A DNA stretch of 37,142 bases from a bacterium. GTDB lineage: Bacteria > Patescibacteriota > Patescibacteriia > PEXW01. The translations under genes and the position numbers were made by a program. Within the stretch, counting starts at the first letter, position 1; every line of letters begins with the position of its first letter. The stretch is taken from contig JAUYFT010000014.1 of assembly GCA_030689605.1 (NCBI GenBank), positions 1 through 37,142 on the forward strand. The letters are read 5' to 3'. Shown piece after piece: positions 8,183-17,402 of the stretch. The notes beneath the pieces are model-generated. The model searched no databases, was not told the DNA's origin, and saw only the letters and a list, made by a program, of their open reading frames with translations.

Positions 8183-8608
8183 AGAAAGATACAAAGCTCT
8201 TTGATTTCCATTGACTACTGCACTTGGGCAAACCAAGGAGCGAGAAGTACGACAGCTGGCAACACCGAAAACGCGTTGTGTGGCTTCTGTTCTACTACTC
8301 GTCATAGCCGTCCACACGGCTGACTGAAAAGAAAAACTAGGAGAATATAAAAATTCCCTAGCATAAAAGGTTAACTCTTACGCTTTCGGGCCAGGGGTAT
8401 AACCACAAGAGTGGTAGTCACTATTCATCGAAAAATGTGGAAAACGATGAATGCAAAGTTTAGCGAGGTTCATGGCATGCGCTGCCCGGTTGACGATTTC
8501 TCACGCTGAGGAGTCGCGAACCGGGTGGCACACGTCTACTCACTAAACTATTTAAGGGCTCAGCCTCTTAATCTCTATGATATACAGGCCTCGAGCCCTT
8601 TTATTTTT
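8183..8608 (+). ncRNA. Structured noncoding RNA candidate, unassigned family
   Basis: No long ORF; near-consensus promoter; stems ATTCATCG/CGATGAAT, CTAGG/CCTAG, GTTTAG/CTAAAC, GCTGCCCGGTT/AACCGGGTGGC; ends in GGGCTC...GAGCCCTTTTATTTTT. Confidence 0.65.
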
Positions 8609-8642
8609 GTGTAAAAAAGCGTGGATAGAGTATACTGGCTGC

Positions 8643-9389
8643 ATGCCAAGAGCTCTTCCGACCAACCACTATGAAGCGAAGCTCCGGAAATCCGGGCATC
8701 GGCTCATTGCGGGCGTGGATGAAGCCGGGAAGGGCAGCTGGGCTGGACCGCTTGTGACCGCCGCGGTGATTTTGGATGAGACGGATATTCCAGCAGAACT
8801 CTACGATTCAAAAATGCTGACCCCGGCGCAGCGCGAGCGGGCGTTCGTATGCATCACGAAGAAGGCGCTCGCCTGGACAGCGCACGTCGTGCCGGTTGCG
8901 GAGATAGACAAACACGGCGTGCACAAGGCAAACCTGGCAGCGCTGAAGAGGGCAGTTGAGAAGCTCCACATCTCTCCGGATGCGGTTCTGGTGGATGCGT
9001 TCAAAATTGACCTGGGCGTAACGCCGGTCGTGAACATCATAGACGGCGATGCACTCGAACGGAGCATCAGCGCTGCTTCGATTATTGCCAAAGTGGTTCG
9101 AGATCAAATTATGAGCTCGGAGATGAATCGGCTATATCCAAAGTTCCACTTTCACGTTCACAAGGGTTATGGCACGCCCCTTCACCAAAAACTCTTGAGG
9201 CTGCACGGACCCACACCGGAACATCGTACAAGTTTTCAACCGGTAAAGGATGCGCTAGCAAAAAAATCTCTAACTAAGAAACGTACAGCCGCAAAATCTC
9301 GGACAAAGACTATAAAAAAGAGTATAAAGAAGAAGGTAGCACGCACGCCAAAACTGGCAATAAAGCGCACGGCGCGCAAAAGACGATAG
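8643..9389 (+). CDS. rnhB: Ribonuclease HII with a Lys/Arg-rich C-terminal tail
   Basis: LIAGVDEAGKGSWAGPLVTAAVIL...DSKMLTPAQRE...SIIAKVVRDQIM; start MPRALPTNHYEAKLRKSGH at 8643. Confidence 0.93.
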   Translation: MPRALPTNHYEAKLRKSGHRLIAGVDEAGKGSWAGPLVTAAVILDETDIPAELYDSKMLTPAQRERAFVCITKKALAWTAHVVPVAEIDKHGVHKANLAALKRAVEKLHISPDAVLVDAFKIDLGVTPVVNIIDGDALERSISAASIIAKVVRDQIMSSEMNRLYPKFHFHVHKGYGTPLHQKLLRLHGPTPEHRTSFQPVKDALAKKSLTKKRTAAKSRTKTIKKSIKKKVARTPKLAIKRTARKRR

Positions 9390-9394
9390 ATCTT

Positions 9395-9949
9395 ATGGCA
9401 AAAATTCCTTCCGGCACAACTCTTTTTCACACCGAACACATCTTGCGCCGCATGGGCGTTGGGCCAGGCATGGTTGTGGCCGATCTCGGCTGTGGTGGCT
9501 CGGGCTACTTCGTGCTGCAAGCGGCGAAGATGGTAGGTAGCAAGGGGACGGTGTTCGGCATAGACGTGTTGAAGTCCGCGCTCTCCAACCTCGTGAGCCG
9601 CGCGCGCCTGGCTGACCTGGCGAACATCGTGCCGGTATGGTCAAACCTGGAAGTGTACCGAGGTGCTCGCCTCGTCCGCGATGAAGTCGTCGACGTCAGC
9701 CTCCTCATCAACCTGCTCTTCCAGTCGCACCGCCATCCAGACATTCTGCGCGAGACCTACCGCATGCTCAAAAACGGCGGCCGGCTACTCATCATCGATT
9801 GGAAAATCACGGGTATGCGAATGGGGCCACGCCGCGAGCAGATCGTCCACGCTTCGGACATTCGACGCTCCGCGGAAGATGCCGGGTTCCTCTTTGTGGA
9901 GGAAATGACCCCTGGACCGTACCACTTCGGCCTGATTTTTAAGAAATAA
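9395..9949 (+). CDS. Class I SAM-dependent methyltransferase
   Basis: GMVVADLGCGGSGYFVLQAAKMVG...GTVFGIDVLKSAL...LKNGGRLLIIDWK. Confidence 0.88.
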   Translation: MAKIPSGTTLFHTEHILRRMGVGPGMVVADLGCGGSGYFVLQAAKMVGSKGTVFGIDVLKSALSNLVSRARLADLANIVPVWSNLEVYRGARLVRDEVVDVSLLINLLFQSHRHPDILRETYRMLKNGGRLLIIDWKITGMRMGPRREQIVHASDIRRSAEDAGFLFVEEMTPGPYHFGLIFKK

Positions 9950-10290
9950 TGGGCATAACCCAAGAACGCGGCAAACGCGGCGAGGACTTCGCGGCTAGCT
10001 TTTTGCTCAAGAACGGCTTTCGCATTGTTGAGCGCAACGTGCGAACACCCTTCGGCGAAATTGACCTGGTATGCAATGATGCCACAACCACGGTCTTCGT
10101 CGAAGTAAAATACCGAGCTTCCACAGCCTTTGGCCAACCCGAAGAAGTGGTGGTGGGCAAAAAGCTGATGCGCATGCGCCATGCCGCCGAATGGTACGTC
10201 ACCCAACATAAACTCCAGGGCGCTTACCGCCTGGATGTGGTTGGCATCACCGGCGACCCACCCCGCTGCACACACCTGGTAGATGTGTAA
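9949..10290 (+). CDS. YraN family (UPF0102) endonuclease-like protein
   Basis: GKRGEDFAASFLLKNGFRIVERNVRTPFGEIDLVCNDATTTVFVEVKYR; TAATG overlap. Confidence 0.92.
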   Translation: MGITQERGKRGEDFAASFLLKNGFRIVERNVRTPFGEIDLVCNDATTTVFVEVKYRASTAFGQPEEVVVGKKLMRMRHAAEWYVTQHKLQGAYRLDVVGITGDPPRCTHLVDV

Positions 10291-10302
10291 GGGGACAAAA
10301 CC

Positions 10303-10330
10303 TTGACGCCGAAGCTATTCCCTGTATACT
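10303..10330 (+). promoter_or_regulatory. nusA promoter
   Basis: TTGACG - 16 nt - TATACT. Confidence 0.6.
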
Positions 10331-10339
10331 TCCCCTTAG

Positions 10340-10369
10340 ACAGCCCCTTGATGAGGCTGTTTCTTATTT
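10340..10369 (+). terminator. Terminator-like hairpin in the nusA leader (candidate attenuator)
   Basis: ACAGCCccttgatgaGGCTGT followed by TTCTTATTT, just downstream of the promoter. Confidence 0.5.
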
Positions 10370-10433
10370 ACCCACCTTCGTTCCGCTGTAGCGGAACTTC
10401 GGCGGGCAAGCCCACAACTAACCAACCATATTA

Positions 10434-11855
10434 ATGGCTGCCAACCCAGTTATCGACGCAATGAAGCAGATCGCGGATGAGAAACGGATCCCGATGGATT
10501 CGGTCATTCACACCGTGGAAGCCGCACTTGCCGTGGCGTATCGCAAAGATTTTGGCGAGAAAGACCAGAACATCAAGGTTGACTTCAGCCTGGAAGACGG
10601 GTCGAGTCGGATTTTCGATGAGAAGACGGTTGTCGAAGATGCCAAGAAGGCCACCACCGAAGCCTACGATGCCGAACGAAAGGCAAAAATTGAAGCCGAG
10701 GAAGCTGACCGAGCCGCAAAAGTTGCCGCCGGGGAAACTGTGGCACGGAGTGAAGAAGAAGCACATGCCTTGAAGAAGGCCGAAGCAGCGGAGGAAGCCA
10801 CGACCGAAACGCAGCCGGAGGAGCCGGTGTTTGAACGTTTCGACCCGAAGACCGAGATTACCAAGACCGATGCGAAGACCCTGAAGAAAGGTGCAGCTGT
10901 TGGTGACGTCATCCGCACCGAGCTCTTCCCGCCCTCCACATATGGCCGCATGGCTGCCCAAACGGCCAAACAGGTTATCATCCAGCAGCTCCGTGAGGCT
11001 GAACGTGAAATTATCTTCAAGGAATTCAAGGATAAAGAGGGCGAACTCTTCAACGCCACGGTTCAGCGGCAGGAAGGCCGCTTGGTCATGTTCGACATTG
11101 GTCACGCTATGGGCATTATGCCACCCAGCGAGCAGCTGCCGACCGAACAGTACCGCGCGGGCGCCCGCATCAAGGTCTACATTGTGTCCGTGAACTCCAC
11201 GACGAAAGGCCCGGAGATAATTGTGTCCCGCACTCACCCCGAAATTGTCCGCAAGCTCTTCGCTTTCGAAGTGCCAGAAATTCAGAACGCCACCGTCGAA
11301 ATTAAAGCGGTTGCCCGCGAAGCGGGATTCCGCTCGAAGATTGCCGTGGCTAGCCTGCAGCCGAACATCGACCCGATTGGCTCGTGCGTGGGCCAACGTG
11401 GTAGCCGCGTGCAGACTGTCATCAACGAACTTGGTGGCGAGAAGATTGATATCATCGAATGGTCTGATGATAATATTACCTTCATCGGCAATGCCCTGTC
11501 GCCGGCGAAAGTCATTTCAATTACTCTCGACGACGATTCACACACCGCAAAAGTTGAAGTGAAAGAAGACCAGCTCTCCCTGGCTATTGGCAAATCTGGC
11601 CAGAACGTCCGCCTCGCCGCCAAACTCACGGGCTGGCGCATCGACATCGTCGGTGAGGGTGGCGCCCCGCGCCGCAGCAAGGAAGAAGCAGAGGCTGCGA
11701 AAGCTGCTGCTGCGGAAGCCGCAACTGAAGCACCGACGGAAACTGCTCCTGCCGAAACTCCAGCCGCTCCCGCCACAGAGACCGAATCAACAGCGGAAGC
11801 GCCTACTCCAGAAGAAGCAAAGCCGAAAACGCCAACGGAAAAAACTGATGCTTAA
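10434..11855 (+). CDS. nusA: Transcription termination/antitermination factor NusA
   Basis: MAANPVIDAMKQIADEKRIPMDSVIHTVEAALAVAYRKDFG; S1 domain, KH domains (DPIGSCVGQRGSRVQTVINELGGEKIDIIEW), AIGKSGQNVRLAAKLTGWRIDI. Confidence 0.96.
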   Translation: MAANPVIDAMKQIADEKRIPMDSVIHTVEAALAVAYRKDFGEKDQNIKVDFSLEDGSSRIFDEKTVVEDAKKATTEAYDAERKAKIEAEEADRAAKVAAGETVARSEEEAHALKKAEAAEEATTETQPEEPVFERFDPKTEITKTDAKTLKKGAAVGDVIRTELFPPSTYGRMAAQTAKQVIIQQLREAEREIIFKEFKDKEGELFNATVQRQEGRLVMFDIGHAMGIMPPSEQLPTEQYRAGARIKVYIVSVNSTTKGPEIIVSRTHPEIVRKLFAFEVPEIQNATVEIKAVAREAGFRSKIAVASLQPNIDPIGSCVGQRGSRVQTVINELGGEKIDIIEWSDDNITFIGNALSPAKVISITLDDDSHTAKVEVKEDQLSLAIGKSGQNVRLAAKLTGWRIDIVGEGGAPRRSKEEAEAAKAAAAEAATEAPTETAPAETPAAPATETESTAEAPTPEEAKPKTPTEKTDA

Positions 11856-11965
11856 TTTACTACCAGCCTACCCCCTCTCTCGGCCTTCGGCCACTCTCTC
11901 CCCCGCCCGCCATGCTTCGCAGGCGAAGCGGGCGCGGCCAAGGTGAGAGAGAAATGTACACATAC

Positions 11966-12045
11966 CCCATTCGTATTTCGTATATTTCCGCCAAAGGCGG
12001 ACCCGCCTCTGGCGGGCGTTGACCTCGTTCGTAATTCGTAATTTT
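11966..12045. repeat. ATTCGTA-type repeat with a nested double hairpin
   Basis: CCCCATTCGTATTTCGTATATT, then CCGCC-AAA-GGCGG and CCCGCC-TCT-GGCGGG, then GTTCGTAATTCGTAATTTTATG. Confidence 0.7.
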
Positions 12046-14058
12046 ATGGAAATGACGCAGACCTTAAGCTTCGCCCTCGGCGCAGCCATCCTCGCCATCC
12101 TCGCTGGCCTCTGGCTGGCGAAGTGGATTCTCGGCCTCCCGCAGGGAACAGACAAAATGAAAGAAATTGCGAGCGCAATCCAGCAGGGTGCGCGGGCGTA
12201 CCTCAATCGGCAAACACAGACCGTCGCCTGGGTCGCTGCCGCACTCTTCGTCATCCTTGGCTTGTTTGTAAACTGGACCACAGCCATTGGCTTCCTCGTC
12301 GGCGCTGTGCTCTCGGCTCTCGCGGGGTACGTGGGCATGTACATTGCCGTACGCGCCAATGTCCGCACTGCCGAAGCCGCCAAGTCGGGCATGCAGCCAG
12401 CCTTAAAAGTGGCTGTCCGCGGTGGTGCCGTCACGGGCTTGCTCGTGGTCGGCCTGGCTTTGCTCGGTGTAACCGTCTTCTACTGGATCACCAAGGACGT
12501 GAAAGCCCTGATTGGTCTGGGCTTTGGTGGCTCACTTATTTCCGTCTTTGCCCGGCTCGGTGGCGGTATCTTTACGAAAGCCGCGGACGTTGGCGCAGAC
12601 CTGGTAGGCAAAGTTGAAGCGGGTATCCCGGAAGATGACCCCCGCAACCCTGCCGTCATTGCGGACAACGTGGGTGATAACGTGGGCGATGATGCCGGCA
12701 TGGCCGCCGACCTCTTCGAGACCTACGCCGTGACCGCCATTGCGGCCATGCTCTTAGGCTCATTACTCTTCAAAGGCATGGACGCACCGTTGATGTACCC
12801 GCTCGCGCTGGGCGCAATCTCTATTATCGCTTCCATCCTGGGCACGTTCTTCATCCGCCTGGGCGCCAAACAGAACATCATGGGCGCGCTGTACAAAGGC
12901 CTCATTGCCGCCGGCGTGATTGCCGCCATATTCTTCTACCCCATCACGCAGTGGCTCATGAAGGATAACGGCCAGTACACCGTTATGGAACTGTACCTGG
13001 CAAGCCTCATCGGCCTCGGCGTCACCGCGCTCATTGTGGTTATTACCGAATACTTTACGTCAACCAAATACCGCCCCGTCCGCTCCATTGCCGAAGCGTC
13101 CCGCACCGGCCATGGCACGAACATCATCACCGGTCTGGCTGTGGGCATGAAAGCAACAGTACTCCCGGTCATCGCCATCGCCGCTGGCATCTGGGGTTCG
13201 TACGAGCTTGCAGGATTGTACGGCGTAGCGATTGCCGCCATGGCTATGCTTTCTTTGACTGGCATCATCGTAACCATCGACGCCTTTGGCCCGATTACGG
13301 ATAACGCTGGTGGTATTGCCGAAATGGCCAACCTACCGCAAGAAGTTCGCGACGTCACTGATCCGCTCGATGCTGTAGGTAACACCACGAAAGCCGTGAC
13401 CAAAGGGTACGCTATTGGATCGGCCGGTCTCGCCGCTATCGTACTCTTCGCCGCCTACGTGCAGGAGTTCGCGGACCGCGGCTACAACCTGCAGTTCGAC
13501 TTAAGCGATGTGAATGTAATCATCGGCCTGTTTATTGGCGGCATGCTGCCATTCTTCTTCGGTGCGCGCGCCATGGAAGCCGTGGGTAAAGTTGCGGGCT
13601 ACGTCGTGGAAGAAGTCCGCCGCCAGTTCCGGGAAATGCCCGGCATCATGCAAGGCACCCAGAAACCCGACTACAGCCGAGCGGTTGATATTGTCACCCG
13701 CGGCGCCATCCGCGCCATGTTCGTGCCGGCACTTATTCCAGTCCTCGCCCCAATCGTCGTCGGCCTCATCCTGGGCCCAGTCGCCGTGGGCGGCATGCTC
13801 GTGGGTGCAATCGTCACTGGCTTGTTCGTCGCCATCTCCATGACCAGCGGCGGCGCCGCCTGGGATAACGCCAAGAAGTTCATCGAAGCGGGTAACTTCG
13901 GTGGCAAAGGCTCGGAAGCGCACAAAGCAGCCGTCACGGGTGATACCGTCGGCGACCCGTACAAGGATACTGCCGGCCCAGCCATCAACCCGATGATTAA
14001 GATTATCAACATCGTGGCCTTGCTCATCGTCGGCCTGCTGATTAACTGGAAGCTCTAA
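12046..14058 (+). CDS. hppA: Membrane-bound H+-translocating pyrophosphatase, K+-independent type by motif
   Basis: [63 protein letters not shown]. Confidence 0.96.
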   Translation: MEMTQTLSFALGAAILAILAGLWLAKWILGLPQGTDKMKEIASAIQQGARAYLNRQTQTVAWVAAALFVILGLFVNWTTAIGFLVGAVLSALAGYVGMYIAVRANVRTAEAAKSGMQPALKVAVRGGAVTGLLVVGLALLGVTVFYWITKDVKALIGLGFGGSLISVFARLGGGIFTKAADVGADLVGKVEAGIPEDDPRNPAVIADNVGDNVGDDAGMAADLFETYAVTAIAAMLLGSLLFKGMDAPLMYPLALGAISIIASILGTFFIRLGAKQNIMGALYKGLIAAGVIAAIFFYPITQWLMKDNGQYTVMELYLASLIGLGVTALIVVITEYFTSTKYRPVRSIAEASRTGHGTNIITGLAVGMKATVLPVIAIAAGIWGSYELAGLYGVAIAAMAMLSLTGIIVTIDAFGPITDNAGGIAEMANLPQEVRDVTDPLDAVGNTTKAVTKGYAIGSAGLAAIVLFAAYVQEFADRGYNLQFDLSDVNVIIGLFIGGMLPFFFGARAMEAVGKVAGYVVEEVRRQFREMPGIMQGTQKPDYSRAVDIVTRGAIRAMFVPALIPVLAPIVVGLILGPVAVGGMLVGAIVTGLFVAISMTSGGAAWDNAKKFIEAGNFGGKGSEAHKAAVTGDTVGDPYKDTAGPAINPMIKIINIVALLIVGLLINWKL

Positions 14059-14079
14059 TCTCTGATAAGCGAGTGGCGT

Positions 14080-14700
14080 ATGGCTTTTGACCTCCGTACC
14101 CTCCTGTCACCACTCTTCCGCTGGCGTGCAACGTCAGCGGAGGGTTTGGAAAATCTGCCAAAGTCTGGTGCAGCAATCCTCGTCGCGAACCATGTTGGCT
14201 TGCAGGATCCGCAAGCGCTCATTGGCGTTGTCTTAGCGCACAGCCACCGCATGCCATACATCTTGGCGAAGTGGAAAATTTTTGCTAACCCACTCGTCCG
14301 GTACATTGCGAACACCATTCCGCTCTACGACGACCGCAGCCAGACCATCGCCGAGGTCACGGCACTCTTGCAGCGCGGCGAGCTGGTGTGCTTCTACCCC
14401 GAAGCGGGAGTGAATACGCAGCAGACGATTGGAAAAGTGAAGACCGGTGCAGCCCGTCTGGCACTCGCCTCCCGCGCACCGGTTATTCCCATTGGCCTAC
14501 GTAGAACATCGCCCGTGCCACAATCCTCGGCCGACCACCGCCACGACATACTCTTCGGTCGGGTGCAGATTATCATTGGCAAACCCATTGACCTCTCGAC
14601 TTGGTACGGCCTCACGGTGGACCGACCGTTGCTCGACAAAGTAACAGGAGTCATCATGACTCGCGTCGCCGAACTCGCCGGTAAGACCTACACCGGATGA
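14080..14700 (+). CDS. PlsC-like 1-acylglycerol-3-phosphate acyltransferase
   Basis: VANHVGLQDPQ (HX4D), FYPEAGVN. Confidence 0.88.
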   Translation: MAFDLRTLLSPLFRWRATSAEGLENLPKSGAAILVANHVGLQDPQALIGVVLAHSHRMPYILAKWKIFANPLVRYIANTIPLYDDRSQTIAEVTALLQRGELVCFYPEAGVNTQQTIGKVKTGAARLALASRAPVIPIGLRRTSPVPQSSADHRHDILFGRVQIIIGKPIDLSTWYGLTVDRPLLDKVTGVIMTRVAELAGKTYTG

Positions 14701-15332
14701 AGCGCTACGCCGGCCTTCACTGGTTAGTCCCCTTTTTCACTCGACGTTTTCATACAATCGAAGGCCTGGAGCATCTGCCAAAAATCGGTTCGTACATCCT
14801 TGCCACCAACCATATTGGCTCACCCGACCCCATGTTCATCATGGCGGTCGTCTACCGACACACCCGCCAGCCCGTAATTTTCGTGGTATACGACAAACTC
14901 ACCCAGGTATTCGGCAAAAAATTCGGCTACCGGTGGCTGGGCATGATAGGAAAAAATGAATACCGACCGAGTGAGTGCTTGCCCCAACTGCGCCGGGAGC
15001 TAGAAGCAGGTAACCCGGTCGGGATTTTTCCGGAAGGTATGCGTAATGCCGCACCGTTCGTTCTGCCGGGCAAAACTGGCGTGGCTCGTTTGGCTCATTG
15101 GACTGGCGTACCGGTGATCCCTTGCGGTTTCCAGGGTCCGTTCACCTGGACTGTTGGCCAAGCTATCCGCGCTTCGCTCTCGCCTCGTCGCAATATGGCT
15201 CTCCGCATCGGCACCCCGCTCACTTTCCCCAAGCTTGCGGAAAACCAGATAACCAAAGACTTGCTGACCAACACCACCCGCACCATCATGACCCGGATTG
15301 GCAAGCTTGCCAGCCGACCGTCGCCCTACTAG
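14697..15332 (+). CDS. PlsC-like acyltransferase, second paralogue
   Basis: TNHIGSPDP (HX4D), IFPEGMRN; ATGA overlap with the upstream gene. Confidence 0.9.
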   Translation: MKRYAGLHWLVPFFTRRFHTIEGLEHLPKIGSYILATNHIGSPDPMFIMAVVYRHTRQPVIFVVYDKLTQVFGKKFGYRWLGMIGKNEYRPSECLPQLRRELEAGNPVGIFPEGMRNAAPFVLPGKTGVARLAHWTGVPVIPCGFQGPFTWTVGQAIRASLSPRRNMALRIGTPLTFPKLAENQITKDLLTNTTRTIMTRIGKLASRPSPY

Positions 15333-15341
15333 ACTGCCTTT

Positions 15342-16793
15342 ATGGACTGGTCTACTGTCTCCCACCTCACCCACGACGAAATCACCAGCCTGCAGACCAA
15401 GCGCCTACGGCACTTTTTCCACCACGAGCTGCCCTACAGCCCATACTTTAGGGCGCTATTCGAGAAGCACAACCTGAAGTTCACGGACATCAGCACAATC
15501 GACGACCTGCAGAAAGTACCCTTCTCCTCGAAAGTTGACCTCGCCCCCACACCAGAAGACCCAGCGAAATCCCGCGCCTTCATCCTGCAGCCCGACGAGC
15601 ACCTGCTAAAAAAATACGCAGCGAAAAGCAAGCTCATTGGCATCCTGCTGCAGAAACTCGCCGGCCAAGACGTGAAGAAAAAACTAGAGTGGGAATACAA
15701 GCCCATCCACCTGCACTTCACCACTGGCCGCACTGCCTTGCCCACCGCGGTCGGCTACAGCCAGCGGGATCTAGACGTGCTCAAGGAAACCGCCAGCCGG
15801 CTCTTCCTCACCATGGGCATCCCCGGCAACGCTGTGGTGGTGAATGTCTTCCCGTACGCACCGCACCTAGCCTTCTGGCTGGCCTTCTTCGCCACCTCGA
15901 GCCTGGGGCTTACCACCTTACAGAGTGGCGGCGGCAAAGTGATGGGCACGCAGAAAATCATCGACGCTATCGAACGCCTGAAAGCAACCGTGGTTACCGC
16001 TATCCCGGGCTACTTCTACCATAGCCTGCGCGAAGCAGTGGCGCAGAAGAAGAACTGGTCGAGCCTGCAGTTCGTCGTCTTCGGCGGCGAGCGGGTGAGC
16101 GAAGGTCTGCGCGCGAAGGTGAAGGATCTGTTGAAGGAAGTCGGCGCCATGGATGTGAAGATCATTGCGACGTACGCCCTGACTGAAGGCAAGACCGCCT
16201 GGACGCAGTGCAGCGAAGAGACCGGCTACCATACCTACCCGGACATGGAAATATTCGAAGTAGTGGATGACAAGGGCAATCGCGTCCCCGACGGTCAACC
16301 TGGCGAGCTTGTATACACCAGCCTCAACTGGCGTGGCACGGTCATGGTTCGCTACCGCACGGGGGACATCATCCAAGGCATGAGTTACGACCAATGCCCA
16401 CACTGCGGCCGTACCGTCGCCCGCATCAGCAAGGACATCAAGCGGAAATCAGACATTAAGGAGTTCAACCTGACCAAGGTGAAGGGTGAATTAGTGGATC
16501 TTAACGCTTTCTTCCCTTTGCTCTCGGGCAGCCCAGAGGTGGAGGAGTGGCAGCTGCAAATTGCCAAGGTGAACAACGACCCCTACGAAGTTGATGAGCT
16601 CGTACTATACGTGGCACCTAAGCCTAACGTCACGTTCATGCAGCTGGAACACGCCCTAAACCGCAAGATCATGGCCGAGACCGGCGTGACTGCCCGCTTG
16701 GTGGAGAAACCGCTGGCTGAAGTACTCCAAATGATCGGCATGGAAACCGAGCCCAAAGAGAAGCGGGTGGTGGACGTAAGGCCGAAGGGGTAG
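15342..16793 (+). CDS. Phenylacetate-CoA-ligase-like (PaaK family) adenylate-forming enzyme
   Basis: LHFTTGRTALPTAVGYSQRDLD...VFGGERVSEGLR...TYALTEGKTAWTQC...GELVYTSLNWRGTVMVRYRTGDI. Confidence 0.85.
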   Translation: MDWSTVSHLTHDEITSLQTKRLRHFFHHELPYSPYFRALFEKHNLKFTDISTIDDLQKVPFSSKVDLAPTPEDPAKSRAFILQPDEHLLKKYAAKSKLIGILLQKLAGQDVKKKLEWEYKPIHLHFTTGRTALPTAVGYSQRDLDVLKETASRLFLTMGIPGNAVVVNVFPYAPHLAFWLAFFATSSLGLTTLQSGGGKVMGTQKIIDAIERLKATVVTAIPGYFYHSLREAVAQKKNWSSLQFVVFGGERVSEGLRAKVKDLLKEVGAMDVKIIATYALTEGKTAWTQCSEETGYHTYPDMEIFEVVDDKGNRVPDGQPGELVYTSLNWRGTVMVRYRTGDIIQGMSYDQCPHCGRTVARISKDIKRKSDIKEFNLTKVKGELVDLNAFFPLLSGSPEVEEWQLQIAKVNNDPYEVDELVLYVAPKPNVTFMQLEHALNRKIMAETGVTARLVEKPLAEVLQMIGMETEPKEKRVVDVRPKG

Positions 16794-16830
16794 GAGAGAG
16801 CCATAGAGCTGTAAGCCGTAGAGCTATAGG

Positions 16831-16883
16831 GGAGTAGAGGCTTTAGCCTCTCGCGCTTACCCAGAGACTCAAGTCTCTACTCC
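16831..16883. repeat. Double-hairpin element
   Basis: Outer GGAGT/ACTCC encloses AGAGGC-TTTA-GCCTCT and AGAGAC-TCAA-GTCTCT. Confidence 0.85.
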
Positions 16884-16927
16884 GCTTAAATATAATTACG
16901 AGGTCACCGACCGTGGCAATCTTGCTA

Positions 16928-16955
16928 TTGACACAATGAGCAAAATCTGTATACT
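16928..16955 (+). promoter_or_regulatory. Sigma70-type promoter
   Basis: TTGACA - 16 nt - TATACT. Confidence 0.7.
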
Positions 16956-16999
16956 TATTTGTCAAACTTAAAAAACCAATCAAAAACAGAGGAGGCTAA

Positions 17000-17356
17000 A
17001 TGCCGCTAGTATTGTTGAAAAGGAATCACCCCGACATCCCGGACTTAGAAGTGTATGCCGTCGCACAGCGCCTGAAGTGGCTTGTCGCGAAGCACCTTAG
17101 CGCTCCAGCTGATGGGGGAGAGCTACGCCCGGACGAAGTCGAGGTGGACGTTCACGAAAGAAACCACCTGGACATCGCCGGCAAGGACATTCAAATTGTC
17201 GTGTTCGCTCACGACTACCCCTCACGTAAGCAGAATCTTGAGCAACGCAAGGATCTGATGTTAGAAGACTTAAAGGGGTTCATCAACTCTAAGTACTCCG
17301 TCTTCCTCTGGATCCTGCTCTGTCCGTCTGCATACGGCGAATTCGCTGCCAGATAA
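17000..17356 (+). CDS. Small protein, possible tautomerase/CHMI-like fold
   Basis: Starts M-P; RBS GAGGAGG; C-terminal ...IQIVVFAHDYPSRKQNLEQRKDLMLEDLKGFI resembles tautomerase-superfamily strand-helix pattern. Confidence 0.6.
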   Translation: MPLVLLKRNHPDIPDLEVYAVAQRLKWLVAKHLSAPADGGELRPDEVEVDVHERNHLDIAGKDIQIVVFAHDYPSRKQNLEQRKDLMLEDLKGFINSKYSVFLWILLCPSAYGEFAAR

Positions 17357-17369
17357 ACATTGTAACTTG

Positions 17370-17398
17370 AAGCCCTGCACCACTGCGGGGCTTTTTTC
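17370..17398 (+). terminator. Rho-independent terminator
   Basis: AAGCCCtGCaccactGCgGGGCTTTTTT. Confidence 0.85.
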
Positions 17399-17402
17399 GT
17401 TT

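Noticed and set aside
8183-8608. Assignment as tmRNA, RNase P RNA or SRP RNA
   Set aside because: Looked for T-arm and tag ORF, P4/CR I-V sequences and the SRP domain IV motif and did not find them; left unassigned rather than forced.
10431-11396. 321-aa minus-strand ORF antisense to nusA
   Set aside because: Antisense frame of a clear nusA gene; composition is what GC-rich codon bias yields on the opposite strand; no family recognised.
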